NCBI GenBank assembly: GCA_934130045.1
Contig: CAKOXI010000014.1
Location: forward strand, 1 to 26,968
DNA length: 26,968 nt
Source: an uncultured Bacilli bacterium
GTDB lineage: Bacteria > Bacillota_I > Bacilli_A > RF39 > UBA660
Reading direction: 5' to 3'
A program made the translations under genes and the position numbers. Below are positions 1 to 8,095 of the stretch, piece after piece (positions within the stretch are counted from its first letter, which is position 1; every line of letters starts with the position of its first letter). The notes below the pieces were generated by a model. It did no database searches, was not told the origin of the DNA, and was given only the letters and a program-made list of their open reading frames with translations.

Positions 1-600
<600 letters not shown>

Positions 601-640
601 ATTTGTTAGTTTGTTTTTTTCCTTAACTCTTTGAATTAAC

Positions 641-663
641 GTTTTGCTCAGTTTTCAAAGATC
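641..663 (-). promoter_or_regulatory. rRNA leader boxA-like antitermination element
   Basis: The minus strand reads GATCTTTGAAAACTGAGCAA, closely matching the conserved leader/spacer element found before Bacillus 16S genes. It lies between P2 and the 16S start, where Nus-factor antitermination signals are expected. The antitermination role is inferred from this similarity. Confidence 0.65.
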
Positions 664-691
664 ATTCTGCTTCCTTCGTGAAAGCACTATT

Positions 692-720
692 AATATACCA
701 AATGTTTTCACTCAAGTCAA
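692..720 (-). promoter_or_regulatory. rRNA operon promoter P2 (proximal)
   Basis: Minus-strand TTGACT (715-720), a 17-base spacer and TATATT (692-697). This is a near-consensus sigma-A promoter about 90 bases upstream of the mature 16S end. A start near 685 gives a short leader. Confidence 0.88.
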
Positions 721-804
721 CACTTTTTTTACTTTATTTTCATTTTTTTACATTTTTTTCATTTTTGTGTTCTTTATGTATCAAATCTCAAACAAAGTAA
801 CTTT

Positions 805-833
805 AATTTATCACTTTTATCACCCTTTGTCAA
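805..833 (-). promoter_or_regulatory. rRNA operon promoter P1 (distal)
   Basis: Minus-strand TTGACA (828-833), 17-base spacer, TAAATT (805-810) preceded by TGA (extended -10). With P2 it makes the tandem promoter arrangement typical of Bacillus rrn operons. The stretch 834-902 shows only AT-rich sequence. No gene is supported in 601-902; the open frame at 644-889 on the plus strand is antisense to these promoters. Confidence 0.75.
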
Positions 834-902
834 TATGTTTCTTTCATTTTTTTCTTTTATTTATTTCAACATTATTATTATATTGTTAATTATATAAATT
901 TA

Positions 903-1439
903 TTACATTTTTCCTAAAATTTCCATGTATTTATCATAATATTTTTTATTTTGAATTTCGTTAAAAAATATTTCACCATTCTTGTATTTCGTTATTAATT
1001 CCAATAACCCATTATTTATTACTTTATCCAAATCATCAGAATAATTCATTATTTTTTTATGATATTTATATTCCATTTTATCAAGAATTCTATATTCAAG
1101 GCTTGGAAAAATTCTTAAATCCAAATCGTAATCTATATATTTTATGGTATTTTCTTCAATAATAAAAGGTGTTGCAATATTACAATAATAATATATTCCA
1201 TCCTTTTTCAATTGACAAATTATATTAAACCATTTATTTTTAAAAAAATACATAATAGCTGGTTCTTTTGTTCTCCATGTATTTCCTTCCGCCTCAGTAA
1301 CTAATGTTTTCATATTGCCAAAAACCATATAATCTTTTTTTATATCCAATAAAATTGCTTCATCCCACGAACGATGAATTTTACCATTATGTTTATAACA
1401 TTGAATTTGCAACTTATCACCTATGTTAACCTTTTGCAT
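903..1439 (-). CDS. ntdP: Nucleoside tri-/diphosphate phosphatase (DUF402, UPF0374)
   Basis: The 178-residue protein matches the NtdP/YgaC family along its length. The N-terminal half has the YKHNGKIHRSWDEAILL and TLVTEAEGNTWRTKEPAIMYF blocks, then WFNIIC, YYCNIATP and the acidic YIDYDLDLRI motif. The C-terminal half carries MNYSDDLDKVI. Family members (B. subtilis YgaC, S. aureus NtdP) hydrolyse nucleoside tri- and diphosphates using divalent metal, and the DYDLD acidic patch is the likely metal site. Length is normal for the family. AGAGGTG lies 5-6 bases before the ATG. The gene appears to be monocistronic, with a possible promoter at 1459-1464, and it is divergent in function from its S41 neighbour. 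Cytoplasmic; family assignment is secure, in vivo substrate is not. Confidence 0.9.
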   Translation of the reverse strand: MQKVNIGDKLQIQCYKHNGKIHRSWDEAILLDIKKDYMVFGNMKTLVTEAEGNTWRTKEPAIMYFFKNKWFNIICQLKKDGIYYYCNIATPFIIEENTIKYIDYDLDLRIFPSLEYRILDKMEYKYHKKIMNYSDDLDKVINNGLLELITKYKNGEIFFNEIQNKKYYDKYMEILGKM

Positions 1440-1458
1440 AAAATCACCTCTAATCTTG

Positions 1459-1464
1459 ATTATA
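1459..1464 (-). promoter_or_regulatory. Probable -10 of the ntdP promoter
   Basis: TATAAT on the minus strand, 20 bases before the ntdP start. The best -35 at 17 bases (TTTATT) is poor, so the -10 is the main evidence. Confidence 0.5.
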
Positions 1465-1480
1465 TCTTTTTTTTACAAAT

Positions 1481-1513
1481 AAATAAAGAGAATTATTATA
1501 ATTCCCTTTATTT
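1481..1513 (-). terminator. Terminator of the S41 protease operon
   Basis: Arms 1481-1495 and 1499-1513 form a 15-bp stem with a 3-base loop in the minus-strand transcript. One pair is G-U there but would be an A-C mismatch in the plus-strand transcript, so the hairpin is better formed for minus-strand genes. The protease stop codon (1508-1510) lies inside the stem. Confidence 0.8.
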
Positions 1514-2695
1514 ACTCAATATCTCTAATGCTTTTTTTAATTGATTGTCATTTTCTTCTATAGGATTATTAATATAATCACTTGAAATTTCAATTGATAT
1601 ATCAGGTTGAATTCCAACTTTATCTATTGAATTACCATTTGCTGTTAGCCACTCACTAGTAGTTAATTTATATTGTTCGCCATTGGTTAATGTAATCACT
1701 TTTTGTGCAGTTCCCTTACCATATGTATTTGTCCCAACTATCTTAGCTCCATATGCTTCTTTAAGTGCGCCTGCAACTAATTCAGATGCTGATGCGCTAT
1801 CATGGTTAACTAAAACTACTATTTCATAATTTCTGCTTTCATCCGAAATATCTTTATATTTTATTATTTCATTTTTTTCTTTAAGTTGATAAATTGTTTT
1901 ACCATGTTCAATAAACATGCTTATTATATTATCTGCAACGTTTAATTGTCCACCCGTATTATATCGTAAATCAATTATTAAAGAATCAATATTTTCTCTT
2001 TCAAGACTTTCAACGCCACTTCTAAATTGTTCATATGAGTTTGATGCAAAGTTATTTAATTTTATATAACCTATTGTATTTCCGTTTTCACTATATAGTT
2101 TTGTAGATACACTTTCTATAACGATGTTTTCAACTTTTAGTTTTGCTTCTTTTTCTTCATCACCACGCCTATATCCTAGTTCAAATTCTTCATTATTAAA
2201 ATCATGAATATAACTTTTAACTTCGTCAAGTGATTTTCCTAGCATACTTTCACCATTTATAGATATTATTATATCCCCCTTTTGTAAGCCTTGTTTTTGA
2301 GCTGGAGAATTATCAAAAACATCATTAATGATAGCTGCACCATATTCATTATAAGTAATTTCTATACCTAGTCCTTCATATTCACCATTTATTAACACAT
2401 TAAAATTATCGATATCTTCTTTCGATATATAATTTGCATATGGATCATCTAGTGAATTAACCATGCCACTTATTGCCTTTGAAACCAATTCTTCACCCGA
2501 TACGTTATTGATTGAATTATGTAATATATAATTATAATTTTCTAATAACTCCTGACTATATTCATCCATTTCTATTTGATTATTAGTTTTCTTTATATTA
2601 AATGCGACAAAAAAACTAACAAAGCAAGTAATAACTGTAATTACAGAAACATCTTTTATACTAAATTCTTTACAATTTTTCTTTTTGTTTTGCAT
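1508..2695 (-). CDS. S41 C-terminal processing peptidase (CtpA/CtpB type)
   Basis: The 395-residue protein has one N-terminal membrane helix (about 14-32), a PDZ domain (about 95-190, with the EYEGLGIEI and SPAQKQGLQKGDIIISING signatures) and an S41 protease domain. The catalytic Ser is in SASASE (S302), and the Lys/Gln pair is in YGKGTAQ (K327, Q331), so the catalytic triad is complete. Such proteases cut secreted or membrane proteins near the C terminus outside the cell; in Bacillus, CtpB acts in sporulation signalling, but no sporulation gene is seen here. I chose the ATG at 2695 because AGGTG lies 5 bases upstream; a GTG two codons earlier overlaps that site. It follows the 161-residue membrane protein closely, whose stop lies within 10 bases of this start, and they are probably co-transcribed. 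Confidence 0.93.
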   Translation of the reverse strand: MQNKKKNCKEFSIKDVSVITVITCFVSFFVAFNIKKTNNQIEMDEYSQELLENYNYILHNSINNVSGEELVSKAISGMVNSLDDPYANYISKEDIDNFNVLINGEYEGLGIEITYNEYGAAIINDVFDNSPAQKQGLQKGDIIISINGESMLGKSLDEVKSYIHDFNNEEFELGYRRGDEEKEAKLKVENIVIESVSTKLYSENGNTIGYIKLNNFASNSYEQFRSGVESLERENIDSLIIDLRYNTGGQLNVADNIISMFIEHGKTIYQLKEKNEIIKYKDISDESRNYEIVVLVNHDSASASELVAGALKEAYGAKIVGTNTYGKGTAQKVITLTNGEQYKLTTSEWLTANGNSIDKVGIQPDISIEISSDYINNPIEENDNQLKKALEILSK

Positions 2696-2703
2696 TTTCA
2701 CAC

Positions 2704-3189
2704 CTAATTATTCCAACTTACAATTTCATTCATAATATTTTGGGTTCCTGAATATGCATCAACTATTTTACCAGATACAATTTTTAAAAGAGCATTATCT
2801 TTAACTCTAAAATCTGATATATTTTCAACTATCAAGTTTTCATTTTCTGAAATATATTTATTATTCATTTGGTTGTCATTAAATGAATAATATATTTTAT
2901 TTCCATTTGAATATTTTGATATGTATTCTTTATATCTATTTGTATAATCATATTCACTAGTAATTAATACATAATATGAATCATCTGGCTGGTTTAATAT
3001 AGAACCAATTAATATTTCATCATACTGAATTACAGTAACTGTGTCATTATTAGTATTATTTTCCTTATTATCTGTTTTTTTCGATATATAATATGTTAGA
3101 ACATAAAATATTGCAAATACTATACATATAACTAACATTATTTTAAACAAGCTTCCTGTTTCAAATTCTTTTACATTATTTTTTTTCAT
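2704..3189 (-). CDS. Membrane-anchored protein with possible thioredoxin-like fold, no CxxC
   Basis: The 161-residue protein has a short cytoplasmic N terminus, one membrane helix (about 15-35), an Asn-rich linker and an outside domain of about 100 residues. That domain reads like a degenerate thioredoxin fold: YYVLIT strand, helix, KIYYSFND strand, then ALLKIVSGKIVDAYSG, the position of the last strands of thioredoxin. The active CxxC and the cis-Pro are absent. The start at 3189 is preferred over an ATG at 3237: GGTGAT lies just upstream, and a full promoter (3205-3233) overlaps the first codons of the longer frame. It is first in an operon with the S41 protease, so it may assist or regulate that enzyme (inference). 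The fold is suggested only by strand pattern. Confidence 0.7.
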   Translation of the reverse strand: MKKNNVKEFETGSLFKIMLVICIVFAIFYVLTYYISKKTDNKENNTNNDTVTVIQYDEILIGSILNQPDDSYYVLITSEYDYTNRYKEYISKYSNGNKIYYSFNDNQMNNKYISENENLIVENISDFRVKDNALLKIVSGKIVDAYSGTQNIMNEIVSWNN

Positions 3190-3204
3190 ACAATCACCAC
3201 TTTC

Positions 3205-3233
3205 ATTATAATCATTTTTATGTATAAAATCAA
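3205..3233 (-). promoter_or_regulatory. Promoter of the membrane protein-S41 protease operon
   Basis: Minus-strand TTGATT (3228-3233), 17-base spacer, TATAAT (3205-3210). The expected start near 3198 leaves a leader of about 10 bases, just holding the GGTGAT ribosome site. It fixes the gene start at 3189. Confidence 0.82.
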
Positions 3234-3296
3234 CCATGTAAATTAATAATTCATATTTATAAGCTTTACAATTACTTATTTTTTATAAGAAATATA

Positions 3297-3331
3297 AAAA
3301 CCATATATTCATGTGATTGAAATATGGTTTT
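3297..3331 (-). terminator. Terminator of the lipoprotein gene
   Basis: Arms AAAACCATAT (3297-3306) and ATATGGTTTT (3322-3331) give a 10-bp stem with a 15-base loop, followed on the minus strand by an interrupted T-run. It is placed 10 bases after the stop of the gene ending at 3342. Confidence 0.65.
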
Positions 3332-3341
3332 ATTTTGTTAT

Positions 3342-4346
3342 TTATTTTGAAACCGGCATAACACTAACCGATCTTACTATACTTACAAGTTCTTCTTGAG
3401 ATAACGAGTCAGAAATTAAATAATATTCTATATTATTACTATTCCAACTAACTGAATTATCGGATAAAGCCCCTATAGTATCAGTTAATATTAATGGTTC
3501 ACCATAAACTGATACAGTTGTCATTTCATCAGCTAAATCAGATGTTTCTTGAACAAATACAAATGGTTTTTCTCCAGAAAATGTAAGTATTACCCTTTCG
3601 CCATTTTCCTTTGAAACAATATTTTGTCCAGTTAAATATGTATTAGCAGGTATATACATAGGATATATTATATCATCAATTTTACCAGTTGATTCTGTTT
3701 TTACCTCATCTACTGATGCAACTGTCATATTTTTATTTAATTCAAAATAATCAGCATCAAATTTTGCATCCATGTCTATATTATTAAAATTCATTTTCAT
3801 TTTTACTTCATCATTTTCATTATAAACTTCTACTTTTGTAATTTCGCTATTTTTGTTTATATAGATTTTTTGTTTTATTAATTCCTTATTATTAGAATAA
3901 TTTACTTTTGTTGTGTATATAAATTCATCATTTAAACTTTCAAATTGTTTTTCTGAATCATTTTGTATATCCTTTAACAATGTCTGTAATAAATAGCTTT
4001 GAGAATTATTGTATGGCCAATCACTTTGAAATTTAAAACTTTTATTTAGTGATGGTGTAAGTACATAAACGCCATCAGTATTCTTAAGTATGATTTGTTC
4101 ATGATTATTGGTCTTATTTTTTAAACTTACTCTAAAATAATCTCCTTTTTTATAAGCTACATCTACATCATAATCATATACATATTCTGAATTTATTATT
4201 TCTAATTCTCCATTAATATGATACCCATCAGTATTTTCAATTTTTTTAGTAAGTTCTTTCAATATGTTTTTTTCATTTTTTTTGCCACATCCTGAAATCA
4301 AAAAAGCACTTATTAAACATATACTGATTATAAATATTTTTTTCAT
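3342..4346 (-). CDS. LolA/GerS-like lipoprotein with DUF4367-like C terminus
   Basis: The 334-residue protein starts with a lipoprotein signal peptide: hydrophobic core 4-17 and lipobox I-S-G-C with Cys20 as the lipid site. Residues about 25-225 have the pattern of LolA/YdcC/GerS-like lipoprotein-sorting folds (HINGELEI, GDYFRVSLKN, KNTDGVYVLTPSLNKSFKF, SEITKVEVYNEND). Residues about 235-330 resemble a DUF4367 domain (VILTFSGEKPFVFVQE, then NNIEYYLISDSLSQEELVSIVRSV). Clostridial GerS proteins of this kind act in spore-cortex germination, and others are of unknown role, so no specific function is claimed. GGGGTG lies 5 bases before the ATG. It is followed by its own terminator and looks monocistronic. 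Confidence 0.75.
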   Translation of the reverse strand: MKKIFIISICLISAFLISGCGKKNEKNILKELTKKIENTDGYHINGELEIINSEYVYDYDVDVAYKKGDYFRVSLKNKTNNHEQIILKNTDGVYVLTPSLNKSFKFQSDWPYNNSQSYLLQTLLKDIQNDSEKQFESLNDEFIYTTKVNYSNNKELIKQKIYINKNSEITKVEVYNENDEVKMKMNFNNIDMDAKFDADYFELNKNMTVASVDEVKTESTGKIDDIIYPMYIPANTYLTGQNIVSKENGERVILTFSGEKPFVFVQETSDLADEMTTVSVYGEPLILTDTIGALSDNSVSWNSNNIEYYLISDSLSQEELVSIVRSVSVMPVSK

Positions 4347-4458
4347 TCTTTCACCCCATAATTAATTTCATTTAATTATATTAAATTAAAAATTACAATA
4401 TGAATGAATAATTATTATTTTTTAGCAAATGATATATATAGTATAGAAAGGAGATTTT

Positions 4459-4659
4459 ATGGAAACTTTACAAAAAATAGCACTTGTATTTACCGTAATT
4501 GGTGCAATAAACTGGGGGTTGATTGGATTTTTTGATTTTAATTTAGTTGCAAATTTGTTTGGTGATGCAAGTATGTTATCAAGAATCATTTATATGATTG
4601 TTGGAATTGCTGGTATTATCAATATATATACATTATTTAGTCATATAGAAAGCAAATAA
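4459..4659 (+). CDS. yuzA: DUF378 small membrane protein (YuzA-like)
   Basis: The 66-residue protein matches the DUF378/YuzA family almost end to end: the QKIALVFTVIGAINWGLIGF first helix, then FNLVANLFG, then LSRIIYMIVGIAGIINIYTL as a second helix. It is an integral membrane protein with two helices. Its role is unknown, in Bacillus as elsewhere. AAAGGAG lies 5 bases before the ATG. It is the only plus-strand gene in the first 9 kb and converges on cdaR, with which it shares a terminator hairpin. Confidence 0.9.
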   Translation: METLQKIALVFTVIGAINWGLIGFFDFNLVANLFGDASMLSRIIYMIVGIAGIINIYTLFSHIESK

Positions 4660-4681
4660 AACAGGTCTCCCTGTTTTATTT
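4654..4681. terminator. Shared bidirectional terminator of yuzA and cdaR
   Basis: A 12-bp perfect stem (4654-4665 with 4670-4681) and a 4-base loop, with A-rich and T-rich flanks usable in both directions. The yuzA stop (4657-4659) is in one arm and the cdaR stop (4676-4678) in the other. Confidence 0.9.
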
Positions 4682-6019
4682 TTTAGTAATCTTTACCTTT
4701 ACTTTTTTAGTTTTTGCAACATATTCAACTTTTACATCATCACCTGTTACAAGAACATCAACCTCATGTGTTCCTTCTCCATAACCACTTAAATCCAAAT
4801 ATGCTGTTACATCATCACTTGTTATATCTTTTATTACACTTTCAACACCTTTTATGGTTACTGATACACTTGTATCACTTGCACTTACACCTTGTACAAT
4901 ATAACCATCAGCTAAATTTCTTTTTTGAATATCAACTCCAGTTAATTCTTTTGACGTTGAATCTCCTAGTGAAATATTAACTGTTACATTGTTTACACTC
5001 ATATTTTTAATTCCAACTGGTTTTTCCAATTCAACTTTATATTGCTTATTTGAATTTAAACCGTTTACATCAACCTCAACTGGAATATATGTCAATTCAT
5101 TTAAAACTTCTTCTGATCCATATACAACAGCATTTGTTTCATTTATACTTATTGAACTAATAGCTTTACCAAATGCAAGTTGTCCTACTGGTATAACTTT
5201 GATAGGCAATTCTTTGCTAGGTGATTTAATTGTTATATCAGCAGATATCTTTTCTGGAACAATTTCTACATCAACAGCATTACCGTTTTCATCATATGCT
5301 TTTAATGGTATATCATTCATAGTAATTGTTCCAACATCCTGTTTAATCAAATTATTTATATCAATTAATGCTTTTACTGTTGCAACCTTTTTAAGTTGAT
5401 ATTCCGCCCCCTTAATAACGACTTTATCTGTATCCATATTAACTGAGTCAATAATTAATTTTGAATCCAAACTATCTTGATTTAATAAATCATATGTCAA
5501 CGTTTTTGTTTCCGATATTTTAGGATAAATAATAACAGTAGCCGTCGATGGATTTACATTATAATCAATCGAAGCTAATGCCTGATTATACTTAATATTA
5601 ACTTTATGTGTTCCTGGCTTTAAACCAGTTAAATCAATTACTACTTCATGAGAAGGTGATTGTTTTGCAAAATACAAATCAGCTTTTCTACCAATTAATG
5701 TAATATCAACAGTCTCGGGCAAACCTTCAACCACATACATTTCTTCATTCATAATGACATTAACTGGTTGACTTTTTAAAATTTCTGCAGAACTTTCTGA
5801 AAAAAATAGCATTTTTTGATCAACAATTATAAAAATAATTATTGATATAATTAGTGAAATAAATAATAAAGTACTTGTTTTCGATAACCAGTTTTCAATT
5901 TTTCTACTTGAACTATCAAATTTTTCGGTTATATGAACAATACCTTTTGTAATAGGAATAATAATTTTTTTATCAAGAAATGAGCCAATTCTTCTGAAAA
6001 AATTACTTATCATTTTCAT
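4676..6019 (-). CDS. cdaR: YbbR-domain regulator of diadenylate cyclase (CdaR)
   Basis: The 447-residue protein has a cytoplasmic N terminus of about 50 residues, one membrane helix (about 50-68) and four YbbR-type beta repeats outside the membrane (roughly 85-165, 170-265, 280-360 and 365-445). CdaR binds CdaA in the membrane and modulates c-di-AMP synthesis. B. subtilis CdaR has its helix near the very N terminus, so the 50-residue extension is unusual. The gene overlaps cdaA by 17 bases. I chose the ATG at 6019 because AGAGGTG (6029-6035) precedes it; an ATG at 6049 lacks such a site. The usual third gene, glmM, does not follow: the operon ends in the shared terminator. Confidence 0.92.
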   Translation of the reverse strand: MKMISNFFRRIGSFLDKKIIIPITKGIVHITEKFDSSSRKIENWLSKTSTLLFISLIISIIIFIIVDQKMLFFSESSAEILKSQPVNVIMNEEMYVVEGLPETVDITLIGRKADLYFAKQSPSHEVVIDLTGLKPGTHKVNIKYNQALASIDYNVNPSTATVIIYPKISETKTLTYDLLNQDSLDSKLIIDSVNMDTDKVVIKGAEYQLKKVATVKALIDINNLIKQDVGTITMNDIPLKAYDENGNAVDVEIVPEKISADITIKSPSKELPIKVIPVGQLAFGKAISSISINETNAVVYGSEEVLNELTYIPVEVDVNGLNSNKQYKVELEKPVGIKNMSVNNVTVNISLGDSTSKELTGVDIQKRNLADGYIVQGVSASDTSVSVTIKGVESVIKDITSDDVTAYLDLSGYGEGTHEVDVLVTGDDVKVEYVAKTKKVKVKITKK

Positions 6020-6830
6020 CGTTATTTTCACCTCTTGTTTCTTCTTCATCTGGTACCATTACCTTTTTAGGTCTTAATTCCTCAAGTAACATTAATTTTA
6101 ATTCATCCATAGTTAAATTATAATGTAATTCTGAATTAACAGCTAATGAAACTCGTCCTGTTTCTTCTGAAACTACTAATGATATACAGTCAGTTTCCTC
6201 AGCTATACCTAATGCTGCTCTATGTCTTGTACCTAGTCTTTTACTAATTCGCATGTTATCGCTTGTTGGAAACACTGCTCCTGCACTTGTTATTTTATCA
6301 CCTTGAATTATAACTCCTCCATCATGTAAAGGATTATTTGGAAAAAAGATTGCAATCAATAAATCAGATGACATATCCGCATATATTTTTTTTGACTTAG
6401 ATATATATTCATTTAAACTTTGATCTCGCTCTATTACTATTAAAGCACCAATCCTATTTTTTCTTAATTGATCCATTGCATTTGTTATTTCATAAACTAG
6501 TTTTTCTCTTTCATCTACAGTTAGCACCTTATGTCTACCTAATAGTTGACTTCTACCAAGTTGCTCTAATACATTTCTAATTTCTGGCTGAAAAATAACT
6601 ATTAAAGCGAGTGGGCCCCAGGTAATAACATAATCGAGTAAATAACTTATCGTTGTTAAATTTAATAAATCACTAAATATTTTTAAAATTAAAACAAAAA
6701 GTACTCCTTTAAATAACATTACCATTTTTACATTTTTTCTCAAATTTTTTAAAATATAATATAGTACTAACCATACTATTAGCACATCTAATAATTTTTT
6801 TAATAAATCAATTATTCCATCAACTGTCAT
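6003..6830 (-). CDS. cdaA: Diadenylate cyclase CdaA
   Basis: The 275-residue enzyme makes cyclic di-AMP from two ATP, controlling potassium/osmotic and cell-wall homeostasis. It has three N-terminal membrane helices (about 10-27, 36-53 and 62-80) and a DisA_N cyclase domain (about 100-250). Catalytic motifs are PLHDGGVII, with Asp170, and GTRHRAALG, with RHR at 202-204. The first is usually DGA; here it is DGG, while the catalytic Asp is kept. SEETGRVSLA and a charged C-terminal tail (DEEETRGENND) follow. GGAGG lies 7 bases before the ATG. Operon with cdaR downstream (17-base overlap) and an extended -10 promoter upstream. Confidence 0.97.
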   Translation of the reverse strand: MTVDGIIDLLKKLLDVLIVWLVLYYILKNLRKNVKMVMLFKGVLFVLILKIFSDLLNLTTISYLLDYVITWGPLALIVIFQPEIRNVLEQLGRSQLLGRHKVLTVDEREKLVYEITNAMDQLRKNRIGALIVIERDQSLNEYISKSKKIYADMSSDLLIAIFFPNNPLHDGGVIIQGDKITSAGAVFPTSDNMRISKRLGTRHRAALGIAEETDCISLVVSEETGRVSLAVNSELHYNLTMDELKLMLLEELRPKKVMVPDEEETRGENNDENDK

Positions 6831-6855
6831 TTAAAAACCTCCATATTGTATCATT

Positions 6856-6883
6856 ATTATACCATGAATAAACTTAAACACAA
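6856..6883 (-). promoter_or_regulatory. cdaA-cdaR promoter
   Basis: Extended -10 TGGTATAAT (6856-6864) on the minus strand, with a weak TTGTGT -35 (6878-6883) at 16 bases. The leader is about 20 bases. Confidence 0.7.
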
Positions 6884-6899
6884 AGTTTTTTTAAACAAA

Positions 6900-6924
6900 A
6901 AATAGAAAAGAAAATTTTCTATTT
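6900..6924 (-). terminator. Terminator of the acidic membrane protein gene
   Basis: A 10-bp stem (6900-6909 with 6915-6924), 5-base loop and a minus-strand T-run over 6893-6902. The stop codon of the gene (6923-6925) overlaps the first arm. Confidence 0.78.
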
Positions 6925-8038
6925 AAAACTTCCAGATTTCATCTTCATCTGATATTATCTCATTTTGTTTTGATATATCTTCAATGTTTGGTAACTCAAA
7001 ATCGGTTGATTTATCATTAGAATTATTTTTATTTTTTATTTCATCAACAGATTCAATCGTTATTTTTTTATTTTTTCTTTTTTTCTTTACTTCTGTTGGT
7101 TCTAATGTTGGTTCTAAAGCCTCACTATTATCTAAATCTTCCAATTTAAGATTTTTAATAGCTTCATTTATTTCATCCAATTTTATACTATTTGTTGCTT
7201 CTAATTTAAATTCTGGTTGTTGTTCATTAGTTTCAATATCATCGACTGAGAATTGTTCGATAGCCTTTTTTAATGGTTCTTCAGGTTCTTGTTCTGGTTT
7301 ATCTATAGTTTCTTTTTCTAACTCGTCTATACCTTCTAAAACATTGTTTTCCTGTTCAGGCTTTAATTCTTTTTCAAATTCTTCTGTTGCATCATTAATT
7401 ACAAAGGTATTATCTACTATATCACTAACTTCCTGTGTTATTTGATTTTCCTTCTTTTTCTCCTCGATTTCTTCTTGTATATTTTGATTTGGTTCAATAT
7501 CACTTTGAGTTTGTTCATTTAACTGTTCAACATCATCAGATAAAACCAAATCTTTTTGTTTTATATCTTCAATAAAATCATTCCCTGTGTTATCTTCTTT
7601 TTCTACAATTTTAAAATTGTCATCTGCAACTTCTTCGATTTTAAGATCATCTATTACATTAGCTGGATCTGCAACCAAATTATCTCCAAAAGGAGCATAT
7701 AAATCTTCTGTTATACCTAATTCCTCGTTTGTAATTGCAGGATTTTCATTCACATCACCGATTACTAAACCTTTATTATTGAAATCAGGTGCCACTGTAT
7801 CTAATATATCTATATTTGTTGTATTTGAATTCACATTTTCTGATTTTGTATTATAATCTTCATCTAATGTCTCAATTATATCATCCGTTTTCTTATTATT
7901 TTGTTCATTATTTTTTTTAGCAATTTTTTCACCAAAGTTTGTTTTTTTAGCAACATATCCAATAATTGTCATCAATATAACAACTATCACAACTATTATA
8001 TAAACATAGTATTCTTCTAAAATTGTCATTAAATCCAT
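6923..8038 (-). CDS. Acidic, low-complexity membrane-anchored protein, unknown function
   Basis: I do not recognise this 371-residue protein. It has one membrane helix near the N terminus (about 9-29), then about 340 residues rich in Glu, Asp, Asn and Lys that are probably disordered, with a repeated Pro-Glu section near the middle, a basic KKKRKNKK patch about 50 residues from the end, and a short acidic ending DEDEIWKF. That layout suits a membrane tether that binds a cytoplasmic partner through its tip (inference only). A start at 8038 is preferred, with GGGTG 6 bases upstream; a GTG at 8047 overlaps that site. It has its own promoter (8066-8094) and terminator, between trmL and cdaA. Confidence 0.72.
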   Translation of the reverse strand: MDLMTILEEYYVYIIVVIVVILMTIIGYVAKKTNFGEKIAKKNNEQNNKKTDDIIETLDEDYNTKSENVNSNTTNIDILDTVAPDFNNKGLVIGDVNENPAITNEELGITEDLYAPFGDNLVADPANVIDDLKIEEVADDNFKIVEKEDNTGNDFIEDIKQKDLVLSDDVEQLNEQTQSDIEPNQNIQEEIEEKKKENQITQEVSDIVDNTFVINDATEEFEKELKPEQENNVLEGIDELEKETIDKPEQEPEEPLKKAIEQFSVDDIETNEQQPEFKLEATNSIKLDEINEAIKNLKLEDLDNSEALEPTLEPTEVKKKRKNKKITIESVDEIKNKNNSNDKSTDFELPNIEDISKQNEIISDEDEIWKF

Positions 8039-8065
8039 ATCATACACCCTTTCTTACTCTTTTTT

Positions 8066-8094
8066 ATGATATCATTATTTTATTTTTTAAACAA
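8066..8094 (-). promoter_or_regulatory. Promoter of the acidic membrane protein gene
   Basis: Minus-strand TTGTTT (8089-8094), 17-base spacer, extended -10 TGATATCAT (8066-8074). It lies just before the trmL stop in the transcript direction, so the gene can be transcribed independently of trmL. Confidence 0.65.
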
Positions 8095-8095
8095 G

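Noticed and set aside
644..889. An 81-codon plus-strand frame rich in Phe
   Set aside because: It is antisense to the rRNA tandem promoters, has no ribosome site and is low-complexity.
3190..3237. A longer N terminus (16 more residues) for the membrane protein ending at 2704
   Set aside because: A full promoter overlaps these codons and the ribosome site points to the ATG at 3189.
4714..5399. Plus-strand frames opposite cdaR, one rich in His and Leu
   Set aside because: They mirror the codon pattern of the strong cdaR frame and have no ribosome site or family match.
6984..7856. Plus-strand Ser-rich frames opposite the acidic membrane protein
   Set aside because: Antisense of Glu/Asp-rich repeats gives Ser/Phe-rich text; no start signal.
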